Positions 44,974 to 55,169 of a stretch of DNA of 64,000 nucleotides are shown one piece after another. This stretch comes from Telmatactis stephensoni (taxonomy: Eukaryota > Cnidaria > Anthozoa > Actiniaria > Isophelliidae). Every line of letters starts with the position of its first letter. Positions within the stretch are counted from its first letter, which is position 1. The stretch covers positions 319,501 to 383,500 of the forward strand of contig JALIZF010001788.1 in assembly GCA_029948255.1 (NCBI GenBank). The letters run 5' to 3'. Both the position numbers and the translations under genes were made by a program. The notes beneath the pieces are model-generated. The model had not been told where the DNA came from and did no database searches. It saw only the letters and a list, made by a program, of their open reading frames with translations.

Positions 44974-47053
44974 AGTTGCCAGTCGTTTCGCCCGCCGGTT
45001 GTTTCGCCCTGGATGTTTCGCCCGCATTCCAAAGTCGTTTCGCCCGTAATCCAATGTCGTTTCGCCCGTCATAATAGTCGATTCGCCTGCATTCGATTAT
45101 CGGTTCTCCAGCAACTTAAGTATTTCAATTTGAAGTCTTTCTAAGAAATATGAAGACTTAATTCAGTGAGTAAGAAGTTGACTCGCCTTGCCTCACTTTG
45201 TGAAACCGTTAAATTAAGTCCGTCATGAAGTATTTGTATTTCACATTTTTCGCCTTTTTTCATCAAATATTTTCGTTTTATTATCAAAAATATAGAAAAC
45301 AATTTTAGTGGTTACCAACGGTTTAGCATATTTAGCCAACTTCTTTCACTAATATCGGCCCACTTTGCTATCCGTCGTCGCCATTTTGAAAGCTGGCGAA
45401 TGCTAGCGCAAGGACTGGGTACAAGAAACGTGCAAAACACTTCAACTTCACTGCAAAATCTTTACAATCGTTTTCATGGAAATCTTATCTGAATTTCAAT
45501 GGCCACGAATTGGCCCATTAATAATAATAATAATATTTATTACTTATAACGCACATTTTCCATGTGGATATGATCAAATGCGCGATTCAAGTGGGAACAC
45601 GCTTTTAAAAGCTGTCTGGCGGACTTCTCTCCACTTGCATAACTGTCCCAAAACTGGAATACTTTGGACTGCACAGTCCATTACTTTTTCCGGTAGCATT
45701 TCTTTAACTTCTCATCGGATACGAGTCTTATCTGGATACTAGCCAAATCCACTTCTCTGGACAAAAACCTAACTAACATGTAAAATGCGGCATTAACGCG
45801 GCAACGCCAACAACGTAGTTTTATTCTCGGACAACTCACGCAAGATGAATAAAAGCTTCTTGTCAAAAATGTTAATTTGAAGTAACTTTTAATAAAATAA
45901 CACAACATTTAACTTAACTAGCTTGCTGTAGAAAAGCCTGGTATCAAATCATAAGAGATTATGAGGATCAGGTTTTCATTATTTTGAGTTACTGTCAGTT
46001 GTCCGCCGGGCGAATCGACTTTGCACACTAAAGTGGGTTTCAGTTCTCGAATTAACTGACTTTGGTGTGTTAAAGGAGAAAAGTAAAAGTTTAAAACCTA
46101 AACAAATAAGAACCACTAAATCCTTTGAAGTCCAAACGAAAAAAATATTAGCAGATACAAAGTGTCTGGGGCAAAAACTGCCAAACTGCTGATTGTAAAC
46201 AAACCAGCCTTGTACCTCACTTGTAACTAGTCAACTATGGGTTCATGAAGTTTATCTAATATGGATATATTTCAGGCATAGAAAAGATTAAAGAATTAGC
46301 CCGGAAATTAGCAATCAAAGCTCGTAATAGAAACTATAAACAGGTAGTTGGGGCAAAGTAGTAAAATAATTGCGACATAAAGTGTCATAGCAACGAACAA
46401 CACTCACTGTTAACAAGTCACGATTAAAAACTACTTGGAATGTAACTGCTGATGGTTTTATTTTATTTCAGAAGTCAATGGCTGGCAGGTACTGAAGTTA
46501 ACTTAGACTAAAACACATCCCACCCGGCGGCCGGCACTCTGGCTAAAGTTTGGAAATGCATGTGAGCTTTGCTTTTTCATCATCAGTTTCTAGTTGTTTG
46601 ATTGACGATGGGACTCACTTTATGCCAGGCAGTCAAAACAAACTCGGTATTTTTAGTGCTAAACCTTACCCAAACCCTAATCCTAAACTTAACCAGTGCT
46701 AAGCAAGAAATGTAGCGTATCTTAGAGTGATTATTAAGATTTTTTGCTTTAGAAACCGGACGGCAGTCCGTATTATCGACACTTCGTTGTTAATTGTTAA
46801 CACGTTAACAAGGTATATAAAGACAGACATTGCCGATCTTCATGAAATAAACCCTGGCAAACTCAACTATCCAAAAATATGACCTTTTATCTTAAAAGGT
46901 GTCTTATTTATGTGATGGGTGAACCGATAATCGAATGCAGGCGAATCGACTATTATGACGGGCGAAACGACGTTGGATTACGGGCGAAACGACTTTGGAA
47001 TGCGGGCGAAACATCCAGGGCGAAACAACCGGCAGGCGAAACGACTGGCTACC
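44974..47053. mobile_element. 2.1-kb TIR element with GTTTCGCCC arrays, 8-bp TSD
   Basis: TIRs of about 140 bp: the left (44978-45112) consists of repeated GTCGTTTCGCCCG units and ends CATTCGATTATCGGTTC. The right (46921-47050) is its reverse complement, with only a few differences. AAGCATCC flanks both sides (44966-44973, 47054-47061). No transposase inside. The body holds a LINE-type 3' fragment (45518-45780), a minus-strand CAAAATGGCGACGACGG start-like motif (about 45388), and a GTATATAAAG...AATAAA pair near 46815-46855. An 8-bp duplication fits hAT- or Merlin-type mobilisation. Confidence 0.8.
45518..45780 (-). repeat. LINE-type 3' tail, copy 2
   Basis: Minus-strand sequence ending CATGGAAAATGTGCGTTATA then AGTAATAAATATTATT and (ATT)n. 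It matches the 43441-43503 copy and sits inside the GTTTCGCCC element. Confidence 0.5.
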
Positions 47054-47185
47054 AAGCATCCTCTTAGTACAAGCACAAGGATATTCTTGTATTTACAGAA
47101 CATTTACTGTTTTTTGGCTAACGTTACAGTTTTTGCAAGATTTCTCAAATACAAAAGAATCAATAGCCTGAGAAACGGCCGTCTT

Positions 47186-47480
47186 AATAATAATAATAAT
47201 AATAAACTTTATTTAAAGATGGAGCCAATTTAGCCTGGCTAATCTTCCATTGGGCCATCTATACAATAAATTACAATAAAATTACAGTAAGCTTAAATTA
47301 AATTACTAGGAACTCTCAAAAACTATCGCGATATATACATTTGTTGGTAGGCAAAATATTTCTTATTCACTTGTCCTGGAACTCTGAGACAACTGTTTTC
47401 TCTGGCTGCACCTAGTGTGCACTCATATGTTAAGCTACAAGAGTAATGTCAGCTTTCACACAATTTTTTTTTGGCAAGAA
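47186..47480 (-). repeat. LINE-type 3' UTR with (ATT)n tail
   Basis: Minus strand ends TTAAATAAAGTTTATTATT with seven ATT units. No coding part. Similar in style to the tail at 18618. Confidence 0.5.
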
Positions 47481-47568
47481 CGGTTCAAATGTTCTAGCAT
47501 GTGAAAGTATGATCTCGTGGTAAACTTAAAGATGTTGATTGATAAATTATGACGAGAGCTTTACTTAC

Positions 47569-48091
47569 GTTTGACAAGGTCAACTTTGTCGTGATCCAGT
47601 CTTCTCCTGCTTCTCTTGCTGTCAACGTTTGATTCCATCATTTCTTCCTTAGTGAATACGACATCCATACAGTTCCACAAATACTGTGAACGGTCACAAC
47701 CCCTAACATTTCTAAGTTCTCCTGCTTTGTCTTTCAGTTCGTGGTATAAAAGAGGTGAAATTGAAGCCAATTTTGGTATTGCAGTCAGTGCACTTGGGGT
47801 CGAACTACTGGCAACTTGGGGTTGAATACCCATGCCAAGACTTTGGGGAATGGTACTACCTCCCATGAAGGCCATTCTTTCCTCAAAACTTTCATTATGA
47901 GGAAGAAGGGAGTGTGGTGGCATAAGAGTAGGCTGTGGTGGTGGAGAGGAATATCTGAGGCTTGTATAACAAGCCAATGTCTCCATAGACAAAATGATGT
48001 TTAATTTTTGCAACTTTTCTTCTATGGTTGCAAATGATGATGCTGTGGATGCCATGAAAAAGCTGAAGTTGTCATTTAATGTGCTCAAAAC
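47569..48091 (-). CDS. Internal exon encoding the start of a BEN domain
   Basis: A TTTTTTACAG acceptor opens 523 nt in frame, ending GTCAAAC|GTAAGT. The first part is a heptad-like TASSFATIEEKLQKLNIILS, then a Pro/Ser/Met-rich linker. The last about 60 residues (ELKDKAGELRNVRGCDRSQY, FTKEEMMESNVDSKRSRRRL, DHDKVDLVK) match the BEN pattern FxxEELxxSNVxGxxxxxxLDxxKxxxI. BEN domains bind DNA in chromatin regulators and in some viral and transposon proteins. The next exon should lie below 47.1 kb but only LINE tail and a TIR element are there, so the gene may be interrupted. No stop in the exon. Confidence 0.55.
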
Positions 48092-48409
48092 CTGTAAAAA
48101 ACAAAAGTAATATTAACTGATAGAGTGACATGTCATCATTGTCAACTTCATCTGAAGATTTCCTGTGGCTGTCTAAATTAAAAAAGAGAATTTTTTTAAA
48201 AAATATGAATAAATTGCTAAACTCTTTTTGAAGTTTAAAGGCGCAAACTTACATAAGGAAGCTAATAACTAAGATAAATTGTTTTAGAAATCAAACAACT
48301 TAATGTCTTATCTTTTGTCAGTTTTCCAGTTTCAAATGGCTCCCATACTTCACCATTTGACATTTGACATTTTTTATTTTCCATTATAATTACAAAAAAA
48401 AGTAATATT

Positions 48410-48745
48410 TTTATTTACATTTAAATCATAAATAAAGTTTACACAGAGAAAAAAATGTGAATGTAAGAAATAAAGGAGAGGTTAGAGATAAGAGTGAAAG
48501 AAAATGGTGAGGAGATTTAAAGAAACCACAAGGCTTATCAAGCTTAAATCTCCTCATGAACTTTAAACAGAAGAGAAATGCTAGAGTTAATATATTTTGA
48601 TAAATTGTTGAGCTCATATGATATAATATATCTATCTGTTTATACTTTATGGTAATATCTAGTATTTTTGAATAAGTGAGAGTTTCAATTTTTTCTTAAA
48701 AGAAGACAGTGAAGTACAATTTGTAATTTCTTTGTCAAGAGTATT
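48410..48745 (-). pseudogene. LINE C-terminus and 3' UTR fragment
   Basis: The minus strand reads DKEITNCTSLSSFKKKLKLS and stop, a form seen at the C-terminus of many LINE polyproteins. Then about 230 bp and an AATAAAAATATTAC tail. Confidence 0.45.
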
Positions 48746-49735
48746 GCTTTCCATTTGATCAAAACAGTTTTTGGCATGATGTACAAAAGTCAGGATGCAC
48801 ATATATGTGAGGCAATACAAGTAGTTCTAAAAGTTCGCCTTTTTTATAATGAGTGTTTGTGTGATGGAATTTCAGATATTTGTTTAGATTGTGGCTGGAA
48901 GATTAGATTTTTAACTGACAATAAAACTTTCACAATCAAGTACAAAAAAAATTATACAGGTAAATCACCAGTCATGAATTACGATGAGGTGTACTTTGTT
49001 ATTTTAGATAACTGCAAATGCCACAGCCAAACAGACTGTGACACTCAACAAAACAGTCATGACAAAATAATCACTTTTCACTGCATGCAAAACTTTTCCA
49101 ATTAAATTATTATTTGCATTGTGTATATTGCTTATAAATTGTAGTCTTTAGGCCTGGAGACTGAAATGAACCTTCTGCTGAAAGGATACCATGAATTGCT
49201 GACAATGTCAGGATTCTATTTAGCAGTAGCTTTCTCTGACCATTTTCAGGTTGGCTACCTGACATGAGACTGAATGACAAGAACCTGTGGTTTATCACAG
49301 AGAACCACTTTTATTTGTACAGATAAAACAAAAGAGATAGTCAGCAACTATCAATATCAATATAATTCAAAGACTTGATAACCGGCAACCATGTGTCCAG
49401 GTGGACAAAAAAGTTCAATAAACGGAACAGCTCTGCTTTTAGTGATACATTTTTGGAATATCACATTTGTCCAACAGGCAATGGCGTTAGTTTGCCAATT
49501 GGTCCAACTAACTATTGAGTAATCACAATGCAAGAAATAAACTTGAATGAAGAAAATGACAATTTATTAATAATGTGAAGTCTAGTACAAGAAGGTGCTC
49601 TATGAGGTGTTTATCTGTAGGAATTTCCTCAACTGATTTTGACTTTTACACAAGTTATAAGATAATTATCAGTGGTATAAAATAAATATAATATTCAAAT
49701 CAGTGTATGAATAATTATTTGAGGCATGACACAGA

Positions 49736-50062
49736 CTAATTACTTGTCCCCTCTGAAATCTCCTTCTTTAGGTACCTTACTCCAAATCTTTTGAATTTCT
49801 CAACTGCATCTGTATTAACAAATAAAGCATGATATTAGGTAAAACTTTCTACTAATATTATCAAAAACGAATTATATATTATTTGTGATAAGTATATTAC
49901 TGCATTACCTTTCAAGTGGTCAAAGGGAGCTTGGGTTTCTGTAAGCATCCCTGCCTGTGCTGAGGCTTTCATAAAGGGCTTGTGAAACTCCCACATAGCT
50001 TGAATTGTCTGTTCACCTTTAATGGAAGCTTCCTCCAGTTTGTCTTTAACACTGGCATTCAT
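49736..50062 (-). CDS. Small two-exon gene or gene end, 75 aa, unrecognised
   Basis: Exon 1 50062-49909 (ends AAAG|GTAATG), exon 2 49809-49736 after AATACAG; joined in phase to a TAG. Residues: VKDKLEEASIKGEQTIQAMW, HKPFMKASAQAGMLTETQAP, FKRFGVRYLKKEISEGTSN. Amphipathic, helix-rich, soluble. A possible acceptor (GATCACAG at about 50079) just upstream would make the ATG internal and the gene longer. A Gypsy LTR ends within about 25 bp upstream, so the element either landed in an intron of this gene or supplies a promoter. Both splice sites are good and there is no lesion. Confidence 0.5.
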
Positions 50063-50084
50063 GACTCCAAACCGACACTGTGAT

Positions 50085-50246
50085 CAAGTCAACTAGCATG
50101 CACAAAGTTTTTGAGTGGTTGTGAGTGTTTGGAGATAGGTCTTTACACGATCGTGGATTCTAAGATATGCGCTTTATTACTTACTTGTAACACAATACAT
50201 ACAATAGTACTAGCTAAACATTAAACCGGAAGTGTATACTGTAACA
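50085..50246 (-). repeat. Ty3/Gypsy 3' LTR (end approximate)
   Basis: Preceded on the minus strand by a purine tract AAAAGAAGGGAGA, it begins TGTTACAGTATACACTTCCGG and contains AATAAAG. The distal end is estimated from a CACA near 50085. No 5' LTR remains. Confidence 0.6.
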
Positions 50247-50551
50247 TCTCCCTTCTTTTGGAAAATAAAAAAATAAAAATGGCAATTTACATCTCATTTC
50301 TTTAAAAAAAAAAAAAATTGACTGTTTACTATTTACATGGCCACTATTTTTTTTTTCCTTTTTTGAATAAAAGCTGTTATGGGTTAAATGTCTCAAATAC
50401 AACGTGTTAGTATCTCTACTATCATTGTCACTATGATTGTATTTATATGAATCAATTCTTAATTATAATTGTCTTTAAAAAAATCAATCAGTCAATCAAT
50501 TCATAGCTTTTTTGTTGTACATGCTCAGTTCATTGTCTTTAAGGCTTGTTC

Positions 50552-53505
50552 ATTACAAAGTAGTTGTACTTAGCTGGACACTTGGTGTGTCGGGTGCTTT
50601 TCCTCACATTTGTTACATCGGGGCTGCTGACGTTGTCGCTGGTGTCATTACAGGTGGCTCTGCTGTTGCTGTTGCTGGTGGAGACACTGGTTTCAGGGCT
50701 TCTCTGTTCCTACGCAGTAGTTCCCCACTGTGTGTTTGTAACAGGTAAGACCTGTCTGACAACTCCTGTTTCCCAGGTTTTGTGATGTTGATATGGGGCT
50801 AAACGTACCTCCTGGCCAATTTCTAGGTCTGGCAGAACTTTAACCTTTCGGTCATGGTAACTTTTAGCTGACTGTCTTTTCTGTTGGATCTTGTCAGCTA
50901 CGTCTGCAGGTACTTCTGGTTGAAGGAGTGAGGTAGCAATTGGTATAAGTGTTTTTGTTCTGCGGGACATCAATCTCTGCACTGGACTGCTCTGCATACC
51001 TGCTGTTGGGGTGTTTCTGTAATCTAACAACGCTAGCCAGGGGTCTTTTTTGTCCTTGAAGGCTTTCTTGAACAGGTGTTTAACAATTTTCACGGCTGAT
51101 TCAGCTTTGCCATTCGACTTTGCGTGGTAGGGTGAAGATGTGACATGCTGAAATTCCCATTCTTGTGCGAATGATGCAAATTCCTTGCTGACAAATTGAG
51201 GACCATTGTCCGAAACTAAGACATCTGGAATGCCATGTCTGCTGAATTGCACTTTCATGAATTTAACTACACTCAGAGAGGTAGTGTCTTTGAGAGGACT
51301 AACCTCTACATAATCTGAGTAGTAATCAACAAGCACAATGTAATCTTTGGAGTTGAGTGTGAACAGGTCAGCTCCCACTCTGCTCCAAGGTCGATCTGGA
51401 ATTTTGTGTGACTGCATGATATGGGTAGTGCTGCATTGCTGGCTTGAAACTCTGCACACACCTCACACTTGATGACTGCTTCTTTGATGTCTGCATGCAT
51501 TGCTGGCCAATAGACTCTGTCTCGAGCCTTACGTTGACACGATTCGATGCCTTGGTGGCTTGCGTGAAGTCTAGAGATGACCTCAGGTCGTAGCGCTTTT
51601 GGCACTATGATTCGTTGAGCTTTAAAAAGGATTCCATTGTGTAATGTGAGCTCCTCTCTAAAGTTCCAGTGGTCTCTGATGGAAAAAGGTGCATCATCTC
51701 TTCTCTCAGGCCATCCCACCAGAATCATGCTTTTAAGTGTTTGCATGACTGGGTCTTGCTCTGTTGCTTTCTGGAGTACAGCTAACTTGTCGCTGCTGAT
51801 GTTGAAGTGTTGTAATGGGTTGATTTGTTCCAACTCAGTCAACGTCATCTGTTTTGACTTGCTCAGGTAGCTGAGCTCTAGACAAGTGATCCGCAACATA
51901 CATTTGTGATCCTGGCTTATAGATCACTTCAATGTTGTACTTTTGCAACTGTAGAATCATACGTTGAAGATGACTTGGGGCTGCTAGTAATGACTTCTTG
52001 AATATTGACTGGAGTGGCTTGTGATCTGACTCAACAGTCACTTTGTCTCGTTGTGTGATGTACTGACTGAATTTGTTGCAACCAAACACAATAGCCAGAC
52101 ATTCTTTTTCTATCTGGGTATATTGCTGTTCGGTCTTAGACAAAGTTCGTGAAGCAAAGGCGACCGGTTGGCCATTTTGTAGAAGTACAGCTCCTAATCC
52201 TTTCTCGCTGGCATCACATTGTAGTGTAACTTCTTCCTCCATGTTGTAGTACTTTAGGACAGGATGGTTGGTGACCAACTGTTTCACTTCAGCAAAGGCT
52301 TTATCGTGTTGCGTAGACCACATAAATCTAGTGTGCTTGGTTGTTAGGTCTCGTAGTGGCTGTGCTACTTCGGAGAGTCTTGGAAGAAACTTGGACAAGT
52401 AGTTTACAAATCCAAGCAGACTTAGAGTTTCTTGTTTGCAGGTAGGTGTTGGCATCTGTTCTACTGCTCTGATTTTCTCAGGATCAGGTTTCAGACCACT
52501 ATTGGTTAGTATGTGGCCCATGAACTTTACTTCACTTTTCCTTAGGTTGAATTTTTTGCTGTTTAGCTTTAGATTGACGCTCCTTGCTCTGTCTAATAAC
52601 TGTAGAAGGTTCTGATCATGATTGATGGTAGCTTCTTCTACTGTGTCACCATATCCGACAACTAAGATGTCGTCTCGTAGTATTTCAACACCATTGAGAC
52701 CAACTAGCTTCTCAGTGTAGTTTCGATTCAAACTCTTCAGGCGCAGCACTGATACCAAATGGCATACGTAGGTATCTGTACCTGCCCGAAGGGAGTCCAG
52801 AAAGTTGTTAGTTTACTACTTTCTTCAGTCGAGACTAATCTGATAAAATCCATCTTTGGCATCTAATGTTGTGAACACTTTGGCATTGCTAAGATTTGGT
52901 AGAATTTCCTCTAGCGTTGGCATTTGGTATTTTGGTCGTTTGACTGCTTTGTTGAGATCTTTTGAGTCGAGACAAATTCTGATCTTCCCTGGTTTGGCAA
53001 CTACCACCATGCTACTGATCCAATCAGTTGGTTCAGTTTCCTTTTGAATGATTTTCTTTGATTCCAGCTCTGTGAGCTTTTCCTTAACTTCTTTGTGAAG
53101 CGTGACCGCGATTCGTCTCGGAGCGTGCTGTACGGGCTTGCATTCAGGATCAATTTTCAAGCTTGCTTGACCAATATTACCGAGCCCTTCAAAAACGTCT
53201 TTGTATTGTTTCAAGACATTTTCTTTGGTCAGCGGTGTAGTATTTTCTTGTACTTTGTACACCTTGTTGGTGTTTATGGTATCATCGATTGTTTGCTGAT
53301 AACAAAGGCTTGCTGTCACCTTGAACCACTTGAAAGTCAAGTTCATAAATGTTCGAGTTTTTCTTTACTTTGAGAGTCGTTTTTCCCAGCGGCTTCATCT
53401 CAGAACCATCGAAGAGTCTTAGCTTTGACCTGCTTGGTTTGAGTTGTGGGTTTCCTGTTTGGTTGATAATTGACACATCTCGGTGAGTAATTACGTTACA
53501 TGTCG
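50552..53505 (-). pseudogene. Ty3/Gypsy pol: protease (partial), RT, RNase H, integrase
   Basis: Minus-strand order: protease remnant GATCNVITHRDVSIINQTGN, whose catalytic DTG is lost at the cut end; a frameshift about 53290; RT with KIRICLDSKDLNKAVKRPKY and FTTLDAKDGFYQISLD; a frameshift about 52830; then RDDILVVG in place of the usual YxDD; RNase H with LQCDASEKGLGAVLLQN; H2C2 SRLHASHQGIESC...CEVCAEF; integrase core VLVDYYSDYVE, VSDNGPQFVSKEF and YHAKSNGKAESAVKIVK (D, D, E); and a C-terminal tail with a TAG (about 50705). A frameshift at about 51400 also splits integrase. The SNGKAESAVK style suggests the Mag lineage. The 5' part (gag, LTR) is absent; the TIR element at 53.5 kb abuts the break. 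Confidence 0.88.
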
Positions 53506-53858
53506 CGCCATGTCGGGCCTTTTATTCAACTATTCAACAAACAATTCAACTATTCAACAAACAATTCAACTATTCAATCTTTTATTCAACTATTCAATCT
53601 TTCATTATTCAACTATTCAACAAACAATTGAACTATTCAATCTTTTATTCAACTATTCAATCTTTTATTCAACTATTCAATCTTTTATTCAACTATTCAA
53701 TCTTTTATTCAACTATTCAATCTTTTATTCAACTATTCAACAAACAATTCAACTATTCAATCCCGCATTCAAGGTATTCAATCCCGCATTCAGACTCGAT
53801 AGTTGCGGGACAACAAAACTGGAGAAGGCCTGGTAGCCTGGCGATAGAGAAAAACAAG

Positions 53859-54113
53859 ATGGCGGATCAAAGCTTTGAGCCAAGTGAAGTCAGGGAGTTT
53901 TTAAATCATATTTTGGAGAAGACAACACAGACTTGTCAGATCCCGTTCGACATAGAAGCAGCAAAAGAACATGCTGTCACTCTTGAAAAAAACATCTCCC
54001 TGCTAAGAACGCTGCAAGACTGTTTTTACTTTGAAGAAAGCGACGGTGATAAAACACAGTTTCATTTGGCTTATATGAGGAGGACATGGCTCTCAAGCGC
54101 TCTCTATGATTAA
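53859..54113 (+). CDS. Coding-like ORF in the long-TIR element, plus strand
   Basis: CAAGATGGCGGATC provides the ATG. 84 residues: MADQSFEPSEVREFLNHILE, then FDIEAAKEHAVTLEKNISLL and DCFYFEESDGDKTQFHLAYM. Acidic, helical, typical of a first exon, but it overlaps an open minus-strand frame over 53974-54113 and only one can be real. No family recognised. Confidence 0.35.
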   Translation: MADQSFEPSEVREFLNHILEKTTQTCQIPFDIEAAKEHAVTLEKNISLLRTLQDCFYFEESDGDKTQFHLAYMRRTWLSSALYD

Positions 54114-54691
54114 GTCTGTTGAAAGCTCCTCGACTGGCGGAGCGATTCACCATGGATCGGGCTCTCTGAACGGTTGAGCTCACAGAAGACATGGCTGCCC
54201 GGGGGGGTTCTTCTGGGTCAAAACTGCAAGGGATGATCAGTCGGAAACCTCCAAAACGTACCCTAAAAAAATACCCAAATGCCAAAATTTTCCACCCTAA
54301 AAAATACCTAACAGCTCAAAGCTACCCCTAAAAAATACCAAAAAATCAAACAAAAAGTGTTCTAATAAAAAGGCAGTAAGTAAAAAAAATCATCTCGTTT
54401 ATTTTTTACCCCTAAAAAATACCATATTTTCTGAAAAACCTTGGATTTTCTCTGACGACCCCTAAAAAATACCAAATCGGCGATTTCAACCCCTAAAAAA
54501 TACGACGATCATACCTAGCACAACAATATAGGGAGTACCCCCCCCCCCCCCCCCTCCCAGGCATGGCCTGCTTGAAGCCCTGTGTTGAAACTTGTGCTTG
54601 GTTCTGATCCACGCGTTGACCCATTTAACCGATCAACAATTTTGCCAGCCTCCTTCAAGCAAGAGGCCAGTTCTTGTACGTTTTTCTCCAT
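53974..54691 (-). pseudogene. Coding-like minus-strand exon split by the poly-C element
   Basis: The upstream part (54691-54562) starts MEKNVQELASCLKEAGKIVD. After the nested element the frame resumes (54197 on) with SSVSSTVQRARSMVNRSASR and FNRLNHRERLRAMSSS. With one copy of the 8-bp target duplication removed, the two parts are in the same frame. From memory the RARxMxxxSxSxGxxxRLNxxERLRA pattern begins a multicopy cnidarian family. It may therefore be a captured or element-encoded exon; the rest of that gene is absent. Confidence 0.45.
54198..54561. mobile_element. Poly-C-ended element, second copy, nested
   Basis: Starts CCCGGGGGGGTTCTTCTGGG and ends GTA then a run of about 18 C and TCCCAGG. 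Inside are eight or so CCCTAAAAAATACC motifs, the complement of those in the 17145 copy. CATGGCTG (54190-54197) and CATGGCCTG (54562-54570) form a slightly drifted 8-bp target duplication. Confidence 0.75.
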
Positions 54692-55169
54692 TTTTGAACA
54701 CAAAGATTTGGCGATCAATGAATGATTTCACGCCTTCACAGATTGATTACAGCAAAGACTTTCGGGAAAGACACTGGGAACCCATCAAGCTTCTTTTCGT
54801 TGTCCCGCAACTATCGGGTCTGAATGCGGGATTGAATAGTTGAATTGATTGTTGAATAGTTGAATAAAAGATTGAATTGTTGAATTGTTTGTTGAATAAA
54901 AGATTGAATAGTTGAATTGTTTGTTGAATAGTTGAATTGTTTGTTGAATAGTTGAATAAGGTATTGAATTGAATAGTTGAATCACACTTTGAATGATTGA
55001 ATTTTTTTTGAATACTTGAGTTAGGAATTATTGAATATTGCTACAATCGGCCTGCCATACTCTGGTTTCCATACAGATCTGTTCCGTACGTCCTGCACTC
55101 ATTAGTGCATAACCAGTGTGATTTTATTCATTGAAGTTTATATAAACATCAAGACATAATAGTTTATTT

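Larger units (their letters stand above)
53514..55020. mobile_element. Long-TIR element built of TTCAACTATTCAA repeats
   Basis: The left arm (53524-53800) is a tandem array of TTCAACTATTCAA alternating with CAAACAA or TCTTTTA (period 20). The right arm (54797-55000) is the same array inverted. The inner TIR is sharp: CCCGCATTCAGACTCGATAG on the left and CTATCGGGTCTGAATGCGGG on the right, then GTTGCGGGACAACAAAA/CGTTGTCCCGCAAC. The unique core (about 1 kb) has two coding-like pieces and a nested poly-C element. Target duplication not resolved. The left end lies exactly at the cut end of the Gypsy pol. Confidence 0.75.

Noticed and set aside
46490..46870. Possible solo LTR (GTATATAAAG then AATAAA 35 bp apart)
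   Set aside because: No TG...CA ends and no 4-6 bp target duplication could be found.
48755..49105. 116-codon Cys-containing + strand ORF
   Set aside because: It begins inside a fragment whose minus strand reads as a LINE C-terminus, and nothing supports it beyond length. It could still be real; no motif recognised.
53483..53836. Long frames of repeated STIQ/FNYSI residues
   Set aside because: Translation of the TTCAACTATTCAA tandem array, not a protein gene.
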